Notes: generated by a model from the letters alone, not told the origin. A stretch of DNA of 64,000 bases from Acinetobacter pollinis (GCF_015627175.1 NZ_VTDQ01000007.1:32484-96483), one strand, 5' to 3'. Counted from the first letter of the stretch, positions 11,523 through 23,700 are shown. Translations and numbers: made by a program.

Positions 11523-11551
11523 ATTCTTGTTTTTTCAGCATGAAATGTCAA
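11523..11551 (-). promoter_or_regulatory. Candidate promoter of the ilvI-ilvH-ilvC operon
   Basis: A perfect -35 TTGACA (11546-11551, minus strand) lies 17 bases from AAGAAT (11523-11528; four of six match TATAAT). Transcription from here would leave an untranslated leader of about 260 nt before the TTG of ilvI. It was identified by eye. Confidence 0.5.
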
Positions 11552-11742
11552 GACTTCTGCTATTTTTTCGTAATTCTTATCTCAGAATCTGCAATATCAA
11601 GAAAATCTCTACCATCTTGGATAGCTTTCAAACACATTTCGATACTTTTTATTTCAAAAAGAAATTTAAAAGAAATTTTTTCCCATTGTCACATAATCCA
11701 TTTATATTAATATGAGCATTACATCACACAAAAGGCGAAAAA

Positions 11743-12075
11743 ATGATTTTGAGTTTTAAAAAAATGATACATCTCGCGTCTATAGCGACTGTATGTATCG
11801 CTCCAATAGCTTCTCATGCACAAAATTTTTATAAATGGACAGATGCCAGTGGTTCTACGCATTACACAACCACACCACCGCCGAAGCAAAAAGGTATTGC
11901 AAGTCAGGGTGTTGTTAAAACTTACAACAGTCCATACACCCAAAGCAGTGACTCCAATGCGAGTAACAATAACAATGCGTATGTGCCGAATGACCCTCAT
12001 GCTCCTGCACCTATGCCGATGACACAACCTATTCCTGAAAATAATGGAGATGAGTCCGAGTTACCACCAAGGTAA
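11743..12075 (+). CDS. DUF4124-domain secreted protein
   Basis: The 110-residue protein has a signal peptide (about residues 1-27, ending SHAQ) followed at once by the DUF4124 signature YKWTDASGSTHYTTTPP. A low-complexity Asn/Ser/Pro tail completes it. DUF4124 domains are short periplasmic modules of unknown function, common in Acinetobacter and Pseudomonas. An AAGGCGA ribosome site precedes the ATG. An internal Met at residue 8 is an alternative start. It stands alone between the ilv operon and leuS. Confidence 0.8.
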   Translation: MILSFKKMIHLASIATVCIAPIASHAQNFYKWTDASGSTHYTTTPPPKQKGIASQGVVKTYNSPYTQSSDSNASNNNNAYVPNDPHAPAPMPMTQPIPENNGDESELPPR

Positions 12076-12128
12076 CTATAATTCATTGGTGAATATGGAT
12101 AGATTAAAAATAGCTGATAGAATTTATC

Positions 12129-12160
12129 TCGCAAAATTCACTTTTATGGGCATTTTGCGA
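12129..12160 (+). repeat. Perfect 9-bp inverted repeat in the leuS upstream region
   Basis: TCGCAAAAT and ATTTTGCGA are separated by 14 bases, about 50 bases before the leuS ATG. There is no U-run on either side, so it is not a clear terminator. It could be an operator or a 5' leader hairpin of leuS. Confidence 0.5.
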
Positions 12161-12202
12161 TATGCTGTACTAACTTTTTAACTCTAATTCGTCATCGATT
12201 AA

Positions 12203-14836
<2,634 letters not shown>

Positions 14837-14852
14837 CAGAAAAGGAAAAAGC

Positions 14853-15377
14853 ATGCACTTAGTCCAACGTCTCTCAGCAGTTATTTTAACTTTAGGCCTA
14901 AGTGCAAGCTTAGTGGGCTGTGGCTTTCATCTTGTTGGCCATGGTCCTAGTGCGACACCTCTGGTATATCAACACTTAAAGCTCGATTTACCTTCAAATA
15001 CAGCAAACTTAGGTGAAAAACTTAAAGTATATTTAACAGGTAATGGAGCTAAATTTGATGACAGTTCAAATGCGTATACCCTCCATGTATTGGACTATCA
15101 ATATCGTCGTCAAAAACTTAGCGGTCGTGTTGCCGAAGTCATTTTACATTTAGATGTTACATTCCAAATTGAAGACCGCAACGGCACACCAATTACAGAG
15201 CCACGCACGATTTCTAGCGTTAAAAGCTACCAATATAATGTGGCTACGGTAAACGTCGATGATAACGAAGAATCTTATCTGAATGACATGCTAGTAGATG
15301 ACGTAGCACAACAAATGTCACGTCAGATTTCAACCAATCGATTACCTACGATAACAACTGTACAAGATACAAAATAA
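14853..15377 (+). CDS. lptE: LPS-assembly lipoprotein LptE
   Basis: The 174-residue lipoprotein has a lipobox LVGC (Cys23) followed by GFHL, the typical start of mature LptE. It plugs the LptD barrel and takes part in placing lipopolysaccharide or lipooligosaccharide in the outer membrane. The position between leuS and holA is the conserved one. A GGAAAAAGC site precedes the ATG, 16 bases after leuS. Confidence 0.93.
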   Translation: MHLVQRLSAVILTLGLSASLVGCGFHLVGHGPSATPLVYQHLKLDLPSNTANLGEKLKVYLTGNGAKFDDSSNAYTLHVLDYQYRRQKLSGRVAEVILHLDVTFQIEDRNGTPITEPRTISSVKSYQYNVATVNVDDNEESYLNDMLVDDVAQQMSRQISTNRLPTITTVQDTK

Positions 15378-15390
15378 TTGATCATTTGTT

Positions 15391-16377
15391 ATGAAAATTG
15401 ATTATATGCAAGCACTCAAGCGTACAAATAACGCTTTAGGTGCTTGGCTTATTCATGGTCAGGAACCTTTATTAGAGCAAAACCTACTAGATGAGTTTCG
15501 TAAAGAGTGGCGATCTAAAGACATTGAACGCCAACGTTATGATATTCAAAGCGTTCACGACTGGAAAAATGTATTTAATGCTTTAAATAGTTTGTCCCTT
15601 TTTTCACAACAACTTGCGATAGAAGTACATGGGAATATTAAGCCTGATGCCAATGGCTTAAAATTACTGAAAGCATTTATTCAGCACAATGAGCAAAATT
15701 TACTTGTCATTGTCATGCCCAAACAAGATACACAGAGCTTAAAAAGTAGCTTTATACAAACTGTTGAAGCAAATGGTACATTGGTTTCTCTTCAAGCGAA
15801 TTACCCTAAAGATCGACAACATATTCTTGAAATAGAAGCAAAAAAACTTTCCCTTCATTTAGAAAATGATGCTTGGCCATGGCTTCTTGAACACCATGAA
15901 CATAATTTACTTGCAGCAAAAAATAGTCTCATTCGTGTAAGCGATACATTTCCAGAATTGGCCAATGTTGGTATAAAAGAGCTTCATAGCTGTCTACAAG
16001 ACCAATCGCGTTACTCTGCATATGATCTTAGTGATAGCCTAATTGCAGGTCACTTCGAGCAATCTATAAAAATTTATCAATATCTCATCGCAACAGGCGA
16101 ACCAAGCACCTTTATTTTATGGGTTATTAGTAAAGAGATGCGATTACTCATGCAGTTGTTTGAACAACCCCATCAAGGTATACAACTGGGCATTTGGAAA
16201 ACCAAAGTTCATCTTTATCAGAAAGCTTTACAGCGCCTTGATGCACAAGAATTCTTAAATTGGCCAAGCTTACTATTAAATATCGATCTTTCTATTAAAG
16301 GTCTCTCAAATCAAAAGCCAGAACTGCTGATATTGCAAGCAATTGGGCAATTATGTGGTAAAGTACTTTTTAGATAA
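15391..16377 (+). CDS. holA: DNA polymerase III delta subunit
   Basis: HolA is the clamp-loader subunit that opens the beta clamp. The 328-residue protein has the family's N-terminal pattern (ALKRTNNALGAWLIHGQEPLLEQ), the SLFSQQLAIEV segment that contacts beta, and a helical C-terminal collar domain. The ribosome site is weak (13 bases after lptE), as often seen when genes are coupled. The identification is supported by the leuS-lptE-holA order. Confidence 0.93.
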   Translation: MKIDYMQALKRTNNALGAWLIHGQEPLLEQNLLDEFRKEWRSKDIERQRYDIQSVHDWKNVFNALNSLSLFSQQLAIEVHGNIKPDANGLKLLKAFIQHNEQNLLVIVMPKQDTQSLKSSFIQTVEANGTLVSLQANYPKDRQHILEIEAKKLSLHLENDAWPWLLEHHEHNLLAAKNSLIRVSDTFPELANVGIKELHSCLQDQSRYSAYDLSDSLIAGHFEQSIKIYQYLIATGEPSTFILWVISKEMRLLMQLFEQPHQGIQLGIWKTKVHLYQKALQRLDAQEFLNWPSLLLNIDLSIKGLSNQKPELLILQAIGQLCGKVLFR

Positions 16378-16425
16378 GACTCCCCACTTGCTATGGAATA
16401 GTCAGGGGACACTTTTAGAGCAAGA

Positions 16426-16465
16426 AAATATGATAATACAGCAGTGTCATATTATTTTATTTCTT
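16426..16465 (+). terminator. Possible weak terminator after holA
   Basis: The arms AATATGA and TCATATT (7 bp, 13-base loop) are followed by a T-rich stretch. The stem is AT-only, so the hairpin is weak. It lies between holA and macA. Confidence 0.35.
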
Positions 16466-16503
16466 TTACAACGCCCATTCAGATACAGCTACGTAGCTTT
16501 CAT

Positions 16504-17802
16504 ATGTTAAAAAAAATTAAATCCGTCAAATTTCTCGTTGTACTTTTTATTCTTCTGATGATTGGCTTTTTAATTTGGCAGTCTTCTAAGCCAAAAGCTG
16601 AACAGCCACAGTACATTACAGAAGCTGTCACCACAGGAGATCTAGAAAGTACTGTACTTGCGACAGGAACGTTAAGCGCAAGTAAAATGCTCAGTGTAGG
16701 TGCTCAAGTTTCAGGCCAAGTCAAACACATGTATGTGCACCTAGGTGATCAGGTAAAAACGGGCCAAGTCATTGCCAAAATTGACTCTGAAACTCAGGAA
16801 AATACGCTACAAAATACAGCAGCCAATATTCGTAGTTTGCAGGCTCAGCGTCTACAACAAGATGCAAAACTGCATGAAGCAACATTAGAATATAATCGTC
16901 AAAAAGCAATGCTTGCACAAAATGCAACACCTCGTTCAAGTTTTGAGGCAGCAGAAGCAAACTATAAAACAGCATCTGCACAAATTAAAGTACTCGATGC
17001 CCAAATTGAACAAGCACGCCTGTCAGAATCTACAGCAAGAACAAACGTGGGCTATACACGTATTGTTGCACCCATTGATGGCACTGTAGTCGCAATTGTG
17101 ACGGATGAAGGTCAGACTGTAAACTCAAACCAAACTACACCGACCATTGTAAAACTCGCACAATTGGGTGAAATGACTGTAAAAGCACAAGTTAGTGAAG
17201 CCGATGTCATGAAAATTGAGAAAGGCCAAAAAGTATATTTTACAACACTTGGAGATGACCAAAAGCGCTATGCTACATTACGCCAAATAGAGCCTGCTCC
17301 AGACTCAATTGCAAGTGACTCAAGCTCTACAAATACTGCTGTTTATTATAATGCATTATTTGATGTACCTAACTCAGATGGCAAGCTTAGAATTAATATG
17401 ACTGCCCAAGTTTATATTGTACTTAATGCTGCAAAAGATGCCATATTGGTTCCCTCTTCTGCACTAAGTAGCTCTAAAGTTGTTCTCTCTGCAAATGGCA
17501 TGGCATCTGCAAACTTACAAACGACTTCCCCTCAAACGCGCAAATTAGATTTAAATGAAGCTCAAAAAACACTACTCAAAGAAGGTAAAGCAAGCCTTAA
17601 TACAGTACGTGTATACAATGGTGGCGATGTTTACTCTCAGCAAGTTCTATTTGGTATTAATAATAGAGTAAACGCCCAAGTGCTTGCAGGTCTTACAGAA
17701 GGTCAACAAGTTGTTATTGCAGACAGCAATGATGCTTCTGCTGCAACTGCAAAATCGAATAATAGCCGTAAACGTAGTGGCCCACCACCTATGGGAATGT
17801 AA
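16504..17802 (+). CDS. macA: MacA: periplasmic adaptor of a MacAB-type efflux system
   Basis: The membrane-fusion protein has an N-terminal membrane anchor (about residues 8-26), a lipoyl half-motif (GTLSASKMLSVGAQVSGQV), a long alpha-hairpin of about 70 residues rich in Gln and Ala, and beta-barrel and membrane-proximal domains. It couples MacB to the outer membrane channel. I start at MLKKIKSVKF; the open frame extends 20 codons upstream, but those lie outside a normal MacA N-terminus. The stop is 2 bases before the macB ATG. The C-terminus is Ser/Asn/Lys-rich and ends PPPMGM. Confidence 0.93.
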   Translation: MLKKIKSVKFLVVLFILLMIGFLIWQSSKPKAEQPQYITEAVTTGDLESTVLATGTLSASKMLSVGAQVSGQVKHMYVHLGDQVKTGQVIAKIDSETQENTLQNTAANIRSLQAQRLQQDAKLHEATLEYNRQKAMLAQNATPRSSFEAAEANYKTASAQIKVLDAQIEQARLSESTARTNVGYTRIVAPIDGTVVAIVTDEGQTVNSNQTTPTIVKLAQLGEMTVKAQVSEADVMKIEKGQKVYFTTLGDDQKRYATLRQIEPAPDSIASDSSSTNTAVYYNALFDVPNSDGKLRINMTAQVYIVLNAAKDAILVPSSALSSSKVVLSANGMASANLQTTSPQTRKLDLNEAQKTLLKEGKASLNTVRVYNGGDVYSQQVLFGINNRVNAQVLAGLTEGQQVVIADSNDASAATAKSNNSRKRSGPPPMGM

Positions 17803-17804
17803 TC

Positions 17805-19808
17805 ATGACGAAGCAAGTATTGCTTGAGGTCAACAACCTTGTTCGTGAATTTCCTGCAGGTGAGTCGACCATTCAAGTTTTAAAAAATATAAATTTAAAA
17901 ATTCATGCGGGAGAGTTTATTGCCATTGTTGGTCAATCTGGCTCTGGAAAATCGACCCTCATGAATATTCTAGGCTGTCTAGATAAGCCTACATATGGTA
18001 CTTATAAAGTTAAAGGTCAGGAAACTGGTCAGCTCTTGCCAGATGATTTAGCAAAGCTTAGAAGAGAATACTTTGGATTTATTTTCCAAAGATATCAACT
18101 GCTCAACGACTTATCTGCAAAAGAAAATGTCGAAGTACCAGCAATATATGCAGGTGTAGATACAACTCAAAGGCAACAACGTGCTAAAGATTTACTCAGT
18201 GAATTGGGCTTAAGAGAAAAATTAGATAATCGTCCTAACCAACTTTCAGGTGGTCAACAGCAACGTGTTTCTATTGCAAGAGCGCTGATGAATGGTGGGG
18301 ATGTTATTCTTGCCGATGAACCAACGGGTGCACTAGATTCTGCCAGTGGCTTAGAAGTGATGCGCATCTTACGTGAATTAAATGCCTCAGGCCATACTGT
18401 CATTTTAGTCACACACGATATGGAAGTTGCTCAAAATGCAACGCGTATTATCGAAATCAAAGATGGGGAAATTATTGCAGATCAAACCAATACACCCTCT
18501 TCAATAAATACGTCTACTGAACAAGTCACCCAACATCCAAACGAAACAACTGCATTAACCCATAATGAAGATAAAGGGAAAAAGTCATCTTCTTTCTTTT
18601 CACTGTTAGATCGTTTGACTGAAGCATTCCATATGGCACTTCTTGCTATGAATGCTCATCGTATGCGTACCTTTTTAACCATGCTTGGTATTATCATTGG
18701 GATTGCATCGGTAGTCACGGTAGTCGCTTTAGGTAAAGGCTCACAAGAACAGATCTTAAAAGATATTAGTAGTTTAGGTACAAATACCATTACAGTATTT
18801 CAGGGGAAAAACTTTGGAGATAACTCTAAACTTGCCAACGTTAAGACACTTATTCCAAGCGATGCCGATGCACTTGCAACACAGCCCTATGTCAATGCAG
18901 TAAGCCCAGTTGTAGGTACATCCAAAATTATACGTTTTGAAGAAACTGAAGCAACGGGTACTATTAATGGTGTTAATCAAGATTTCTTTGTCGTTAAAGG
19001 GCTTAAATTTAAAGAAGGACAAAGCTTTGACAACACCAGTGTTCATTCTCGCTCGCAAGATGTAGTCATCGACACCAATACTCAGCAACAGTTTTTTAGT
19101 CGCGTACAAAGCCCTATTGGACAAGTGATCCTTCTAGGAAGCGTACCTGCACGTATTATTGGTGTCGTTGAATCTCAAAATACAGCTATGTCTTCTAGCG
19201 ATACACTCAATGTGTATATGCCTTATACCACTGTCATGAGTCGTATGCTTGGACAATCTAATGTAAGAAATATTGTTGTACTAATAAATAGTCAATATTC
19301 AACAAGTGCCGCAGATAATGCGATTGTTAACCTTCTTTCCTTACGTCATGGTGCGCAAGATATCTATACCATGAACAGTGATAGTATTCGCCAGACTATT
19401 GAGAAAACAACAAATACCATGACACTATTGGTATCAGCGATTGCTGTCATTTCTCTCATCGTTGGTGGAATTGGTGTAATGAATATCATGCTTGTTTCTG
19501 TGACTGAACGTACACAAGAAATTGGCGTAAGAATGGCTGTTGGTGCTCGTCAAAGCGATATTTTACAACAGTTTCTTATAGAGGCTGTTCTGGTCTGCCT
19601 ACTTGGTGGAATATTAGGTATATTCCTTTCAATGGGGATCGGGCAAGTTATTAGCCAATTCGCAAGTGGTGTATTCACACTCTCCTACTCTACCATTTCT
19701 ATTGTTGCAGCATTTATTTGTTCAACCCTCATTGGCATTGTCTTTGGTTTTTTACCTGCTAAGAATGCTGCAAAACTTGACCCTGTTGCTGCGTTGGCAA
19801 GAGAGTAA
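17805..19808 (+). CDS. macB: MacB: ABC transporter ATPase-permease
   Basis: The 667-residue fusion carries an ABC ATPase domain at residues 1-230 with Walker A GQSGSGKST, signature LSGGQQQR and Walker B VILADEPTGALD. A Ser/Thr-rich linker follows. The permease has one membrane segment near residue 290, a large periplasmic domain, and three C-terminal segments. MacB is a mechanotransmission pump that exports macrolides, lipopeptides or haem-like substrates from the periplasm through TolC-type channels. It is encoded with its adaptor and its own outer membrane factor. Confidence 0.96.
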   Translation: MTKQVLLEVNNLVREFPAGESTIQVLKNINLKIHAGEFIAIVGQSGSGKSTLMNILGCLDKPTYGTYKVKGQETGQLLPDDLAKLRREYFGFIFQRYQLLNDLSAKENVEVPAIYAGVDTTQRQQRAKDLLSELGLREKLDNRPNQLSGGQQQRVSIARALMNGGDVILADEPTGALDSASGLEVMRILRELNASGHTVILVTHDMEVAQNATRIIEIKDGEIIADQTNTPSSINTSTEQVTQHPNETTALTHNEDKGKKSSSFFSLLDRLTEAFHMALLAMNAHRMRTFLTMLGIIIGIASVVTVVALGKGSQEQILKDISSLGTNTITVFQGKNFGDNSKLANVKTLIPSDADALATQPYVNAVSPVVGTSKIIRFEETEATGTINGVNQDFFVVKGLKFKEGQSFDNTSVHSRSQDVVIDTNTQQQFFSRVQSPIGQVILLGSVPARIIGVVESQNTAMSSSDTLNVYMPYTTVMSRMLGQSNVRNIVVLINSQYSTSAADNAIVNLLSLRHGAQDIYTMNSDSIRQTIEKTTNTMTLLVSAIAVISLIVGGIGVMNIMLVSVTERTQEIGVRMAVGARQSDILQQFLIEAVLVCLLGGILGIFLSMGIGQVISQFASGVFTLSYSTISIVAAFICSTLIGIVFGFLPAKNAAKLDPVAALARE

Positions 19809-19818
19809 GGAGAAAAAG

Positions 19819-21216
19819 ATGAAAAAAAATATTCTCGCTTTTGGTCTAGCTACATTCATTTTAAGTGGATGTAGTGCTTTGGTTAAAACCCCTTATCAGG
19901 CACCTGCTGTCAATATTCCTCAAAATTTTCAACACAGCAAACCAAATGCCAAACAAATTTCAATAGATAGTCATGCAGATTGTTGGTGGACACTTTTTGG
20001 TGATACCAATTTAAATGGGCTTGTAGAGCAGGTACTTCAGCGAAACAATAATCTAGCAATTGCTGGGCTTACACTGAAACAAGCACGATTAAAAGCAGGA
20101 CTGGCGGAAAATCAACAAGGCTTACGTGCTTCTGCTTCAAGTGCTGCAGGACATACGTTAAACCTACATACAGGCAATGATCAGTCTCAGGGCTTTTCTT
20201 TAAATGGTAATGTAAGTTATGAAGTTGACTTATTTGGGCAATTAGCAAGACAAACTGAAAGTGCACAATGGGAAGCTTTAGCCACAGAACAAGACTTACA
20301 AGCCACTGCCCAGTCCTTGGTTTCAACAACTGCTAAACTGTATTGGCAATTGGCTTACTTGCATGAAAGTAAAACTACCGCCGAAGAAAGCCTCAATAAC
20401 TCTCAAAAACTCTACAAGTTGGTTCATATTCAGTACAAAGCAGGTGCTGTCTCAGACGTAGACTTAACCCAAGCCGCACAGGCTGTACAAAGTCAACAAG
20501 CAAACCTAAGCCGAATTGCACAAAGTCTGGTTGAAACACGCACAGCAATTGCTGTATTGCTTCATATTCCAGTACAACAACTCGATATTACAGAACCTAA
20601 GCGCCTCCCTCAGATTCACCTTCCTCAAATTTCATCAGGCTTACCTGCAGAAATTTTGTCACGGCGTCCAGATTTAAAAGCTGCAGAATTAAGACTACGT
20701 AAAGCACTTGCGACAAAAGATGCAACAACAGCAAGTTTTTATCCCTCTATTAATTTAACTGGGGGATTAGGTTCAAGTAGTACTTCTCTAACACAGCTCC
20801 TTAAGAATCCTATACTTACTTTAGGCGCAAACCTCAGCTTACCCTTCATACAATATAATGATATGAAAAAAAATATTGCTATTAGTCAGCTCGATTATGA
20901 AAAAGCAATATTGCAATATCGACAAACACTCTACCAAGCATTTGCAGATGTAGAAAATGCTCTTTCTAATCGTACCGAATTAGATTATCAAGTCACAGCT
21001 CAAGCCAAAAACCTTGCTCTTTCTCAAAAAGCAGAACGCCTCGTGTTGGTTCAATATAAATACGGTGCAGTTGCGCTAAAAAATGTTTTAGATCAGCAAG
21101 AGAATTCTCGTGCCGCACAACTAAGCTTAGTCAATACCAAGCAGAGTCAATACAATGCTTATGTCACGCTTATGCAAGCACTCGGTGGCAGTCCAGTGAC
21201 ACAGCTTCCAAAATAA
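19819..21216 (+). CDS. Outer membrane efflux lipoprotein (OprM/NodT family) of the MacAB operon
   Basis: The 465-residue protein has a lipobox LSGCS (Cys18) and two OEP repeats typical of TolC-family channels. NodT/OprM-type motifs are visible (WWTLFGDTNLN; LPAEILSRRPDLKAAE, the conserved RRPD). It would form the trimeric outer membrane exit duct for MacAB. The start is chosen at MKKNIL, 10 bases after macB, with an AAGGAG ribosome site. The longer frame running back into macB is an artefact. A terminator follows. Confidence 0.93.
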   Translation: MKKNILAFGLATFILSGCSALVKTPYQAPAVNIPQNFQHSKPNAKQISIDSHADCWWTLFGDTNLNGLVEQVLQRNNNLAIAGLTLKQARLKAGLAENQQGLRASASSAAGHTLNLHTGNDQSQGFSLNGNVSYEVDLFGQLARQTESAQWEALATEQDLQATAQSLVSTTAKLYWQLAYLHESKTTAEESLNNSQKLYKLVHIQYKAGAVSDVDLTQAAQAVQSQQANLSRIAQSLVETRTAIAVLLHIPVQQLDITEPKRLPQIHLPQISSGLPAEILSRRPDLKAAELRLRKALATKDATTASFYPSINLTGGLGSSSTSLTQLLKNPILTLGANLSLPFIQYNDMKKNIAISQLDYEKAILQYRQTLYQAFADVENALSNRTELDYQVTAQAKNLALSQKAERLVLVQYKYGAVALKNVLDQQENSRAAQLSLVNTKQSQYNAYVTLMQALGGSPVTQLPK

Positions 21217-21218
21217 AC

Positions 21219-21248
21219 AAAAGGGAGACTTGAAAAGTCGCCCTTTTT
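21219..21248 (+). terminator. Intrinsic terminator of the macA-macB efflux operon
   Basis: The stem AAAGGG-a-GACTT, loop GAA, AAGTC-g-CCCTTT is followed by T residues. It lies between the convergent efflux operon and fabI and may serve both directions. Confidence 0.85.
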
Positions 21249-21264
21249 AATTTCCTATGAATGT

Positions 21265-22068
21265 TTATTCATCATCCATAATCGCTGGACTCATGCCTAC
21301 TGTATTAAAGCCAGCATCGACATACATAATTTCACCTGTAATACCAGATGCCCATGGAGAACATAGGAACAATGCAGCGTTCCCAACTTCTTCAATGGTA
21401 ACATTACGCTTAAGTGGGGAAATTTTTTCGTTTGCATCTAACATTTTACGGAATGATTTAATGCCTGAAGCTGCAAGTGTACGAATAGGACCTGCTGAAA
21501 TTGCATTTACACGAATACCATCTTGACCTAAGCTTGATGCTAAATAACGCACACCTGCTTCTAAAGATGCTTTTGCCATACCCATAACATTATAGTTTGG
21601 CATAACACGTTCAGAACCCTGATACGTCAGTGTTAACAAGCAACCCTGACGAGCTTGTAATAAAGGTTTAGCTGCACGTGCCATCGCAACAAAGCTATAC
21701 GCACTAATGTCATGTGCTACTTTAAAGCCATCACGATCAGTGACATCTGTAAAGTCACCATCTAACGTATGCGCAGGTGCAAACCCAATTGAATGTACGA
21801 CACCATCTAAACCATCCCAATGTTTCGCAAGCTCTGTAAATGCTGTTTCAATCTCTGCATCTACAGCAACATCACAAGGGAAAACAAGTTTAGAGCCAAA
21901 TTTTTCTGCAAACTCATCAACACGCTTCTTTAATTTTTCATTTGGATACGTAAATGCGAGCTCTGCCCCTTCACGATGCAACGCTTGTGCAATACCATAA
22001 GCAATAGATAACTTACTTGCTACACCAGCGATTAAAAAGCGCTTGCCTGTTAATAGTCCTTGTGCCAT
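21265..22068 (-). CDS. fabI: Enoyl-[acyl-carrier-protein] reductase (NADH), FabI
   Basis: FabI catalyses the last reduction of each fatty acid elongation cycle and is the triclosan target. The 267-residue SDR-fold enzyme has the atypical cofactor motif [13 protein letters not shown] and the Tyr-x6-Lys catalytic pair in YNVMGMAK. The C-terminus ends SPAIMDDE, longer by a few residues than E. coli FabI. It appears monocistronic, with the BI-1 gene's terminator upstream. Confidence 0.97.
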   Translation of the reverse strand: MAQGLLTGKRFLIAGVASKLSIAYGIAQALHREGAELAFTYPNEKLKKRVDEFAEKFGSKLVFPCDVAVDAEIETAFTELAKHWDGLDGVVHSIGFAPAHTLDGDFTDVTDRDGFKVAHDISAYSFVAMARAAKPLLQARQGCLLTLTYQGSERVMPNYNVMGMAKASLEAGVRYLASSLGQDGIRVNAISAGPIRTLAASGIKSFRKMLDANEKISPLKRNVTIEEVGNAALFLCSPWASGITGEIMYVDAGFNTVGMSPAIMDDE

Positions 22069-22170
22069 TTATATATTCTCTCATTAAAAACTATGCGTGA
22101 AATAATGCCTATTTTGGACATTTTTAGAAATTGCATAAAGCATCTTTTTTCATTTTTTTGATGTTTACAC

Positions 22171-22208
22171 ATAAAAAAGTCGCCTTTACAACGATAAAGA
22201 CGACTTTT
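22171..22208 (-). terminator. Intrinsic terminator of the BI-1/YccA gene
   Basis: The stem AAAAGTCG-x-CTTTA/TAAAG-x-CGACTTTT is followed by six U on the minus strand, about 20 bases after the stop codon. Confidence 0.87.
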
Positions 22209-22230
22209 GATATTCATTTATACCATGTGA

Positions 22231-22962
22231 TCAATCATCAGATAAAAGACCAATTAAACGTAGAAAAGACGTATACATCCAAACTAGGGTTGCAAGTAAA
22301 GAAATTGCACAAACCCATTCAAAGGATTCTGGAGCACGTTGTGCTGCAGCATTTTCAATTAAATCGAAGTCTAGAATTAAATTTAAAGATGCAATAACTG
22401 CAACGAATGCTGCAAACCCTATTCCTAACCAGTTACTTTGAAAAACATATGGAATAGATGAACTAAAAATTAATCCCATTACCATCTGTACAACAAAAAC
22501 AAGTGCGATAGCTAGCGTTGCAGACATGACAACAGCTTTAAACTTTTCAGTTGCACGAATAATTTGAAACTTATACAGGCCAAACAAAGCCAGTGTCGTT
22601 ACAAATGTTGCAAGAAGAGCCTGTAATGGTGCACCAGGATATTTCATTTGAAAAACAAATGATACACCACCTAAAAAAGCACCTTCGAATAATGCATAAG
22701 GAACTGCGAGCATGCGTGATGTATTCGGTTTAAATACAGTAACCAGTGCAATCAATAAACCACCGATCGCACCGACTAAGCTTGCAGCACCTGCCAAAGC
22801 GACATTCATTGAAAGTGCACAATAAAAGAAAATTGCAAGACCAACTGCTGCTGCAATTCCCGTAAGTAATACTGACTTCCCAATTGTCCCTTGAATGGTC
22901 ATTGGTTTTTGATAATCGGCGTAAGTTTCAACGCGTGTTAAAATTGGATTATTACTTTGCAT
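22231..22962 (-). CDS. Bax inhibitor-1/YccA family membrane protein
   Basis: The 243-residue integral membrane protein has seven hydrophobic segments and the UPF0005/BI-1 family pattern, including the conserved loop in LNLILDFDLIENAA and a C-terminal short acidic end (LIGLLSDD). Bacterial BI-1 proteins are pH-sensitive calcium leak channels or FtsH modulators (YccA). The closest type, with the PNTSRMLAVPYALFEG segment, is common in Gram-negatives with no set function. It is flanked by fabI and orn and has its own terminator. Confidence 0.88.
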   Translation of the reverse strand: MQSNNPILTRVETYADYQKPMTIQGTIGKSVLLTGIAAAVGLAIFFYCALSMNVALAGAASLVGAIGGLLIALVTVFKPNTSRMLAVPYALFEGAFLGGVSFVFQMKYPGAPLQALLATFVTTLALFGLYKFQIIRATEKFKAVVMSATLAIALVFVVQMVMGLIFSSSIPYVFQSNWLGIGFAAFVAVIASLNLILDFDLIENAAAQRAPESFEWVCAISLLATLVWMYTSFLRLIGLLSDD

Positions 22963-23101
22963 TGTTCCGCTCTAATTTCTAAAGATTAGTGAAATATGTA
23001 TACCATTTTAAAGCTTTTCAAGTCGCCATCCTATACAGCAACATATGTTTTTGTAACTTCATTTTATTTTTTTATAAATTAAATCGACATGTTTTACAAA
23101 A

Positions 23102-23133
23102 TAAAAAGCCCTTATCAAAGATAAAGGCTTTTA
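23102..23133 (-). terminator. Intrinsic terminator of orn
   Basis: The stem AAAAGCC-c-TTATC/GATAA-a-GGCTTTT is followed by five U on the minus strand, within 10 bases of the orn stop. Confidence 0.85.
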
Positions 23134-23139
23134 TATTAC

Positions 23140-23700
23140 TTATTCGTCATTATTCGTAATAAAGAAATATTCTCTATAATATTTTAATTCACGAATTGAA
23201 TCGCGAATATCATCTAATGCTAAATGAGAAGCTTCTTTTTTAAGACCACTCATAATTTCTGGACGCCAGCGCTTTGCAAGTTCCTTCACAGAGGAAACGT
23301 CTAAATTACGATAATGAAAAAACTGCTCAAGTTCAGGCATAAGACGATGCATAAAACGACGGTCTTGGCAAATAGAGTTTCCGCACATCGGTGAAGATTT
23401 TGGAGAAACCCATTTTTTTAAGAACGCAATCGTTTGCTCTTCTGCATCACGTGCCGTTAACTGGCTACGACGAACGCGCTCAATTAAACCAGATTGTCCG
23501 TGTTGGCGAGTATTCCACTCATCCATGGCATTTAAAATTTGATCTGATTGATGAATAGCAAGTACAGGCCCTTCAGCAAGCACGTTTAAATGATCATCTG
23601 TGATAATGGTTGCAATCTCAATGATTTTATCATTATCAGTATCTAGACCTGTCATTTCGAGGTCAATCCAAATTAACCGTGTATCTACTGTGCTGCTCAT
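23140..23700 (-). CDS. orn: Oligoribonuclease
   Basis: This DEDDh 3'-5' exoribonuclease degrades 2-5-mer RNAs and pGpG, the latter linking it to cyclic-di-GMP turnover. The 186-residue protein starts [20 protein letters not shown], with the Asp-Glu pair of the active site. The second acidic site is in the [10 protein letters not shown] region and the final His-Asp in [11 protein letters not shown] use the ATG at 23700; six extra upstream codons are unsupported. It is divergent from rsgA, as in many gammaproteobacteria. Confidence 0.96.
   Translation of the reverse strand: MSSTVDTRLIWIDLEMTGLDTDNDKIIEIATIITDDHLNVLAEGPVLAIHQSDQILNAMDEWNTRQHGQSGLIERVRRSQLTARDAEEQTIAFLKKWVSPKSSPMCGNSICQDRRFMHRLMPELEQFFHYRNLDVSSVKELAKRWRPEIMSGLKKEASHLALDDIRDSIRELKYYREYFFITNNDE

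Larger units (their letters stand above)
11254..11742. other. 489-base intergenic region: ilvI leader on the minus strand and DUF4124-gene upstream region on the plus strand
   Basis: No convincing protein gene is seen. On the minus strand there is a candidate promoter (11523-11551), a possible 31-codon reading frame (11378-11473) and small hairpins, including one with arms CTGTG/CACAG at about 11323-11341 and one at 11281-11296. On the plus strand the last 100 bases are AT-rich and carry the presumed promoter of the DUF4124 gene, but I could not settle its hexamers. No uridine-run attenuator hairpin was recognised. Confidence 0.6.

Noticed and set aside
11268..11543. 91-codon plus-strand frame opposite the ilvI leader
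   Set aside because: It has no ribosome site, no family resemblance and lies antisense to the leader. Composition looks non-coding.
11254..11551. Classical ribosome-mediated attenuator before ilvI
   Set aside because: No run of Ile, Val or Leu codons and no uridine-tailed terminator hairpin are seen; only a weak leader frame is reported.
19666..19818. Upstream extension of the outer membrane factor frame into the 3' end of macB
   Set aside because: A lipoprotein signal and AAGGAG ribosome site place the start at 19819. The extension is the macB sequence read in another frame.
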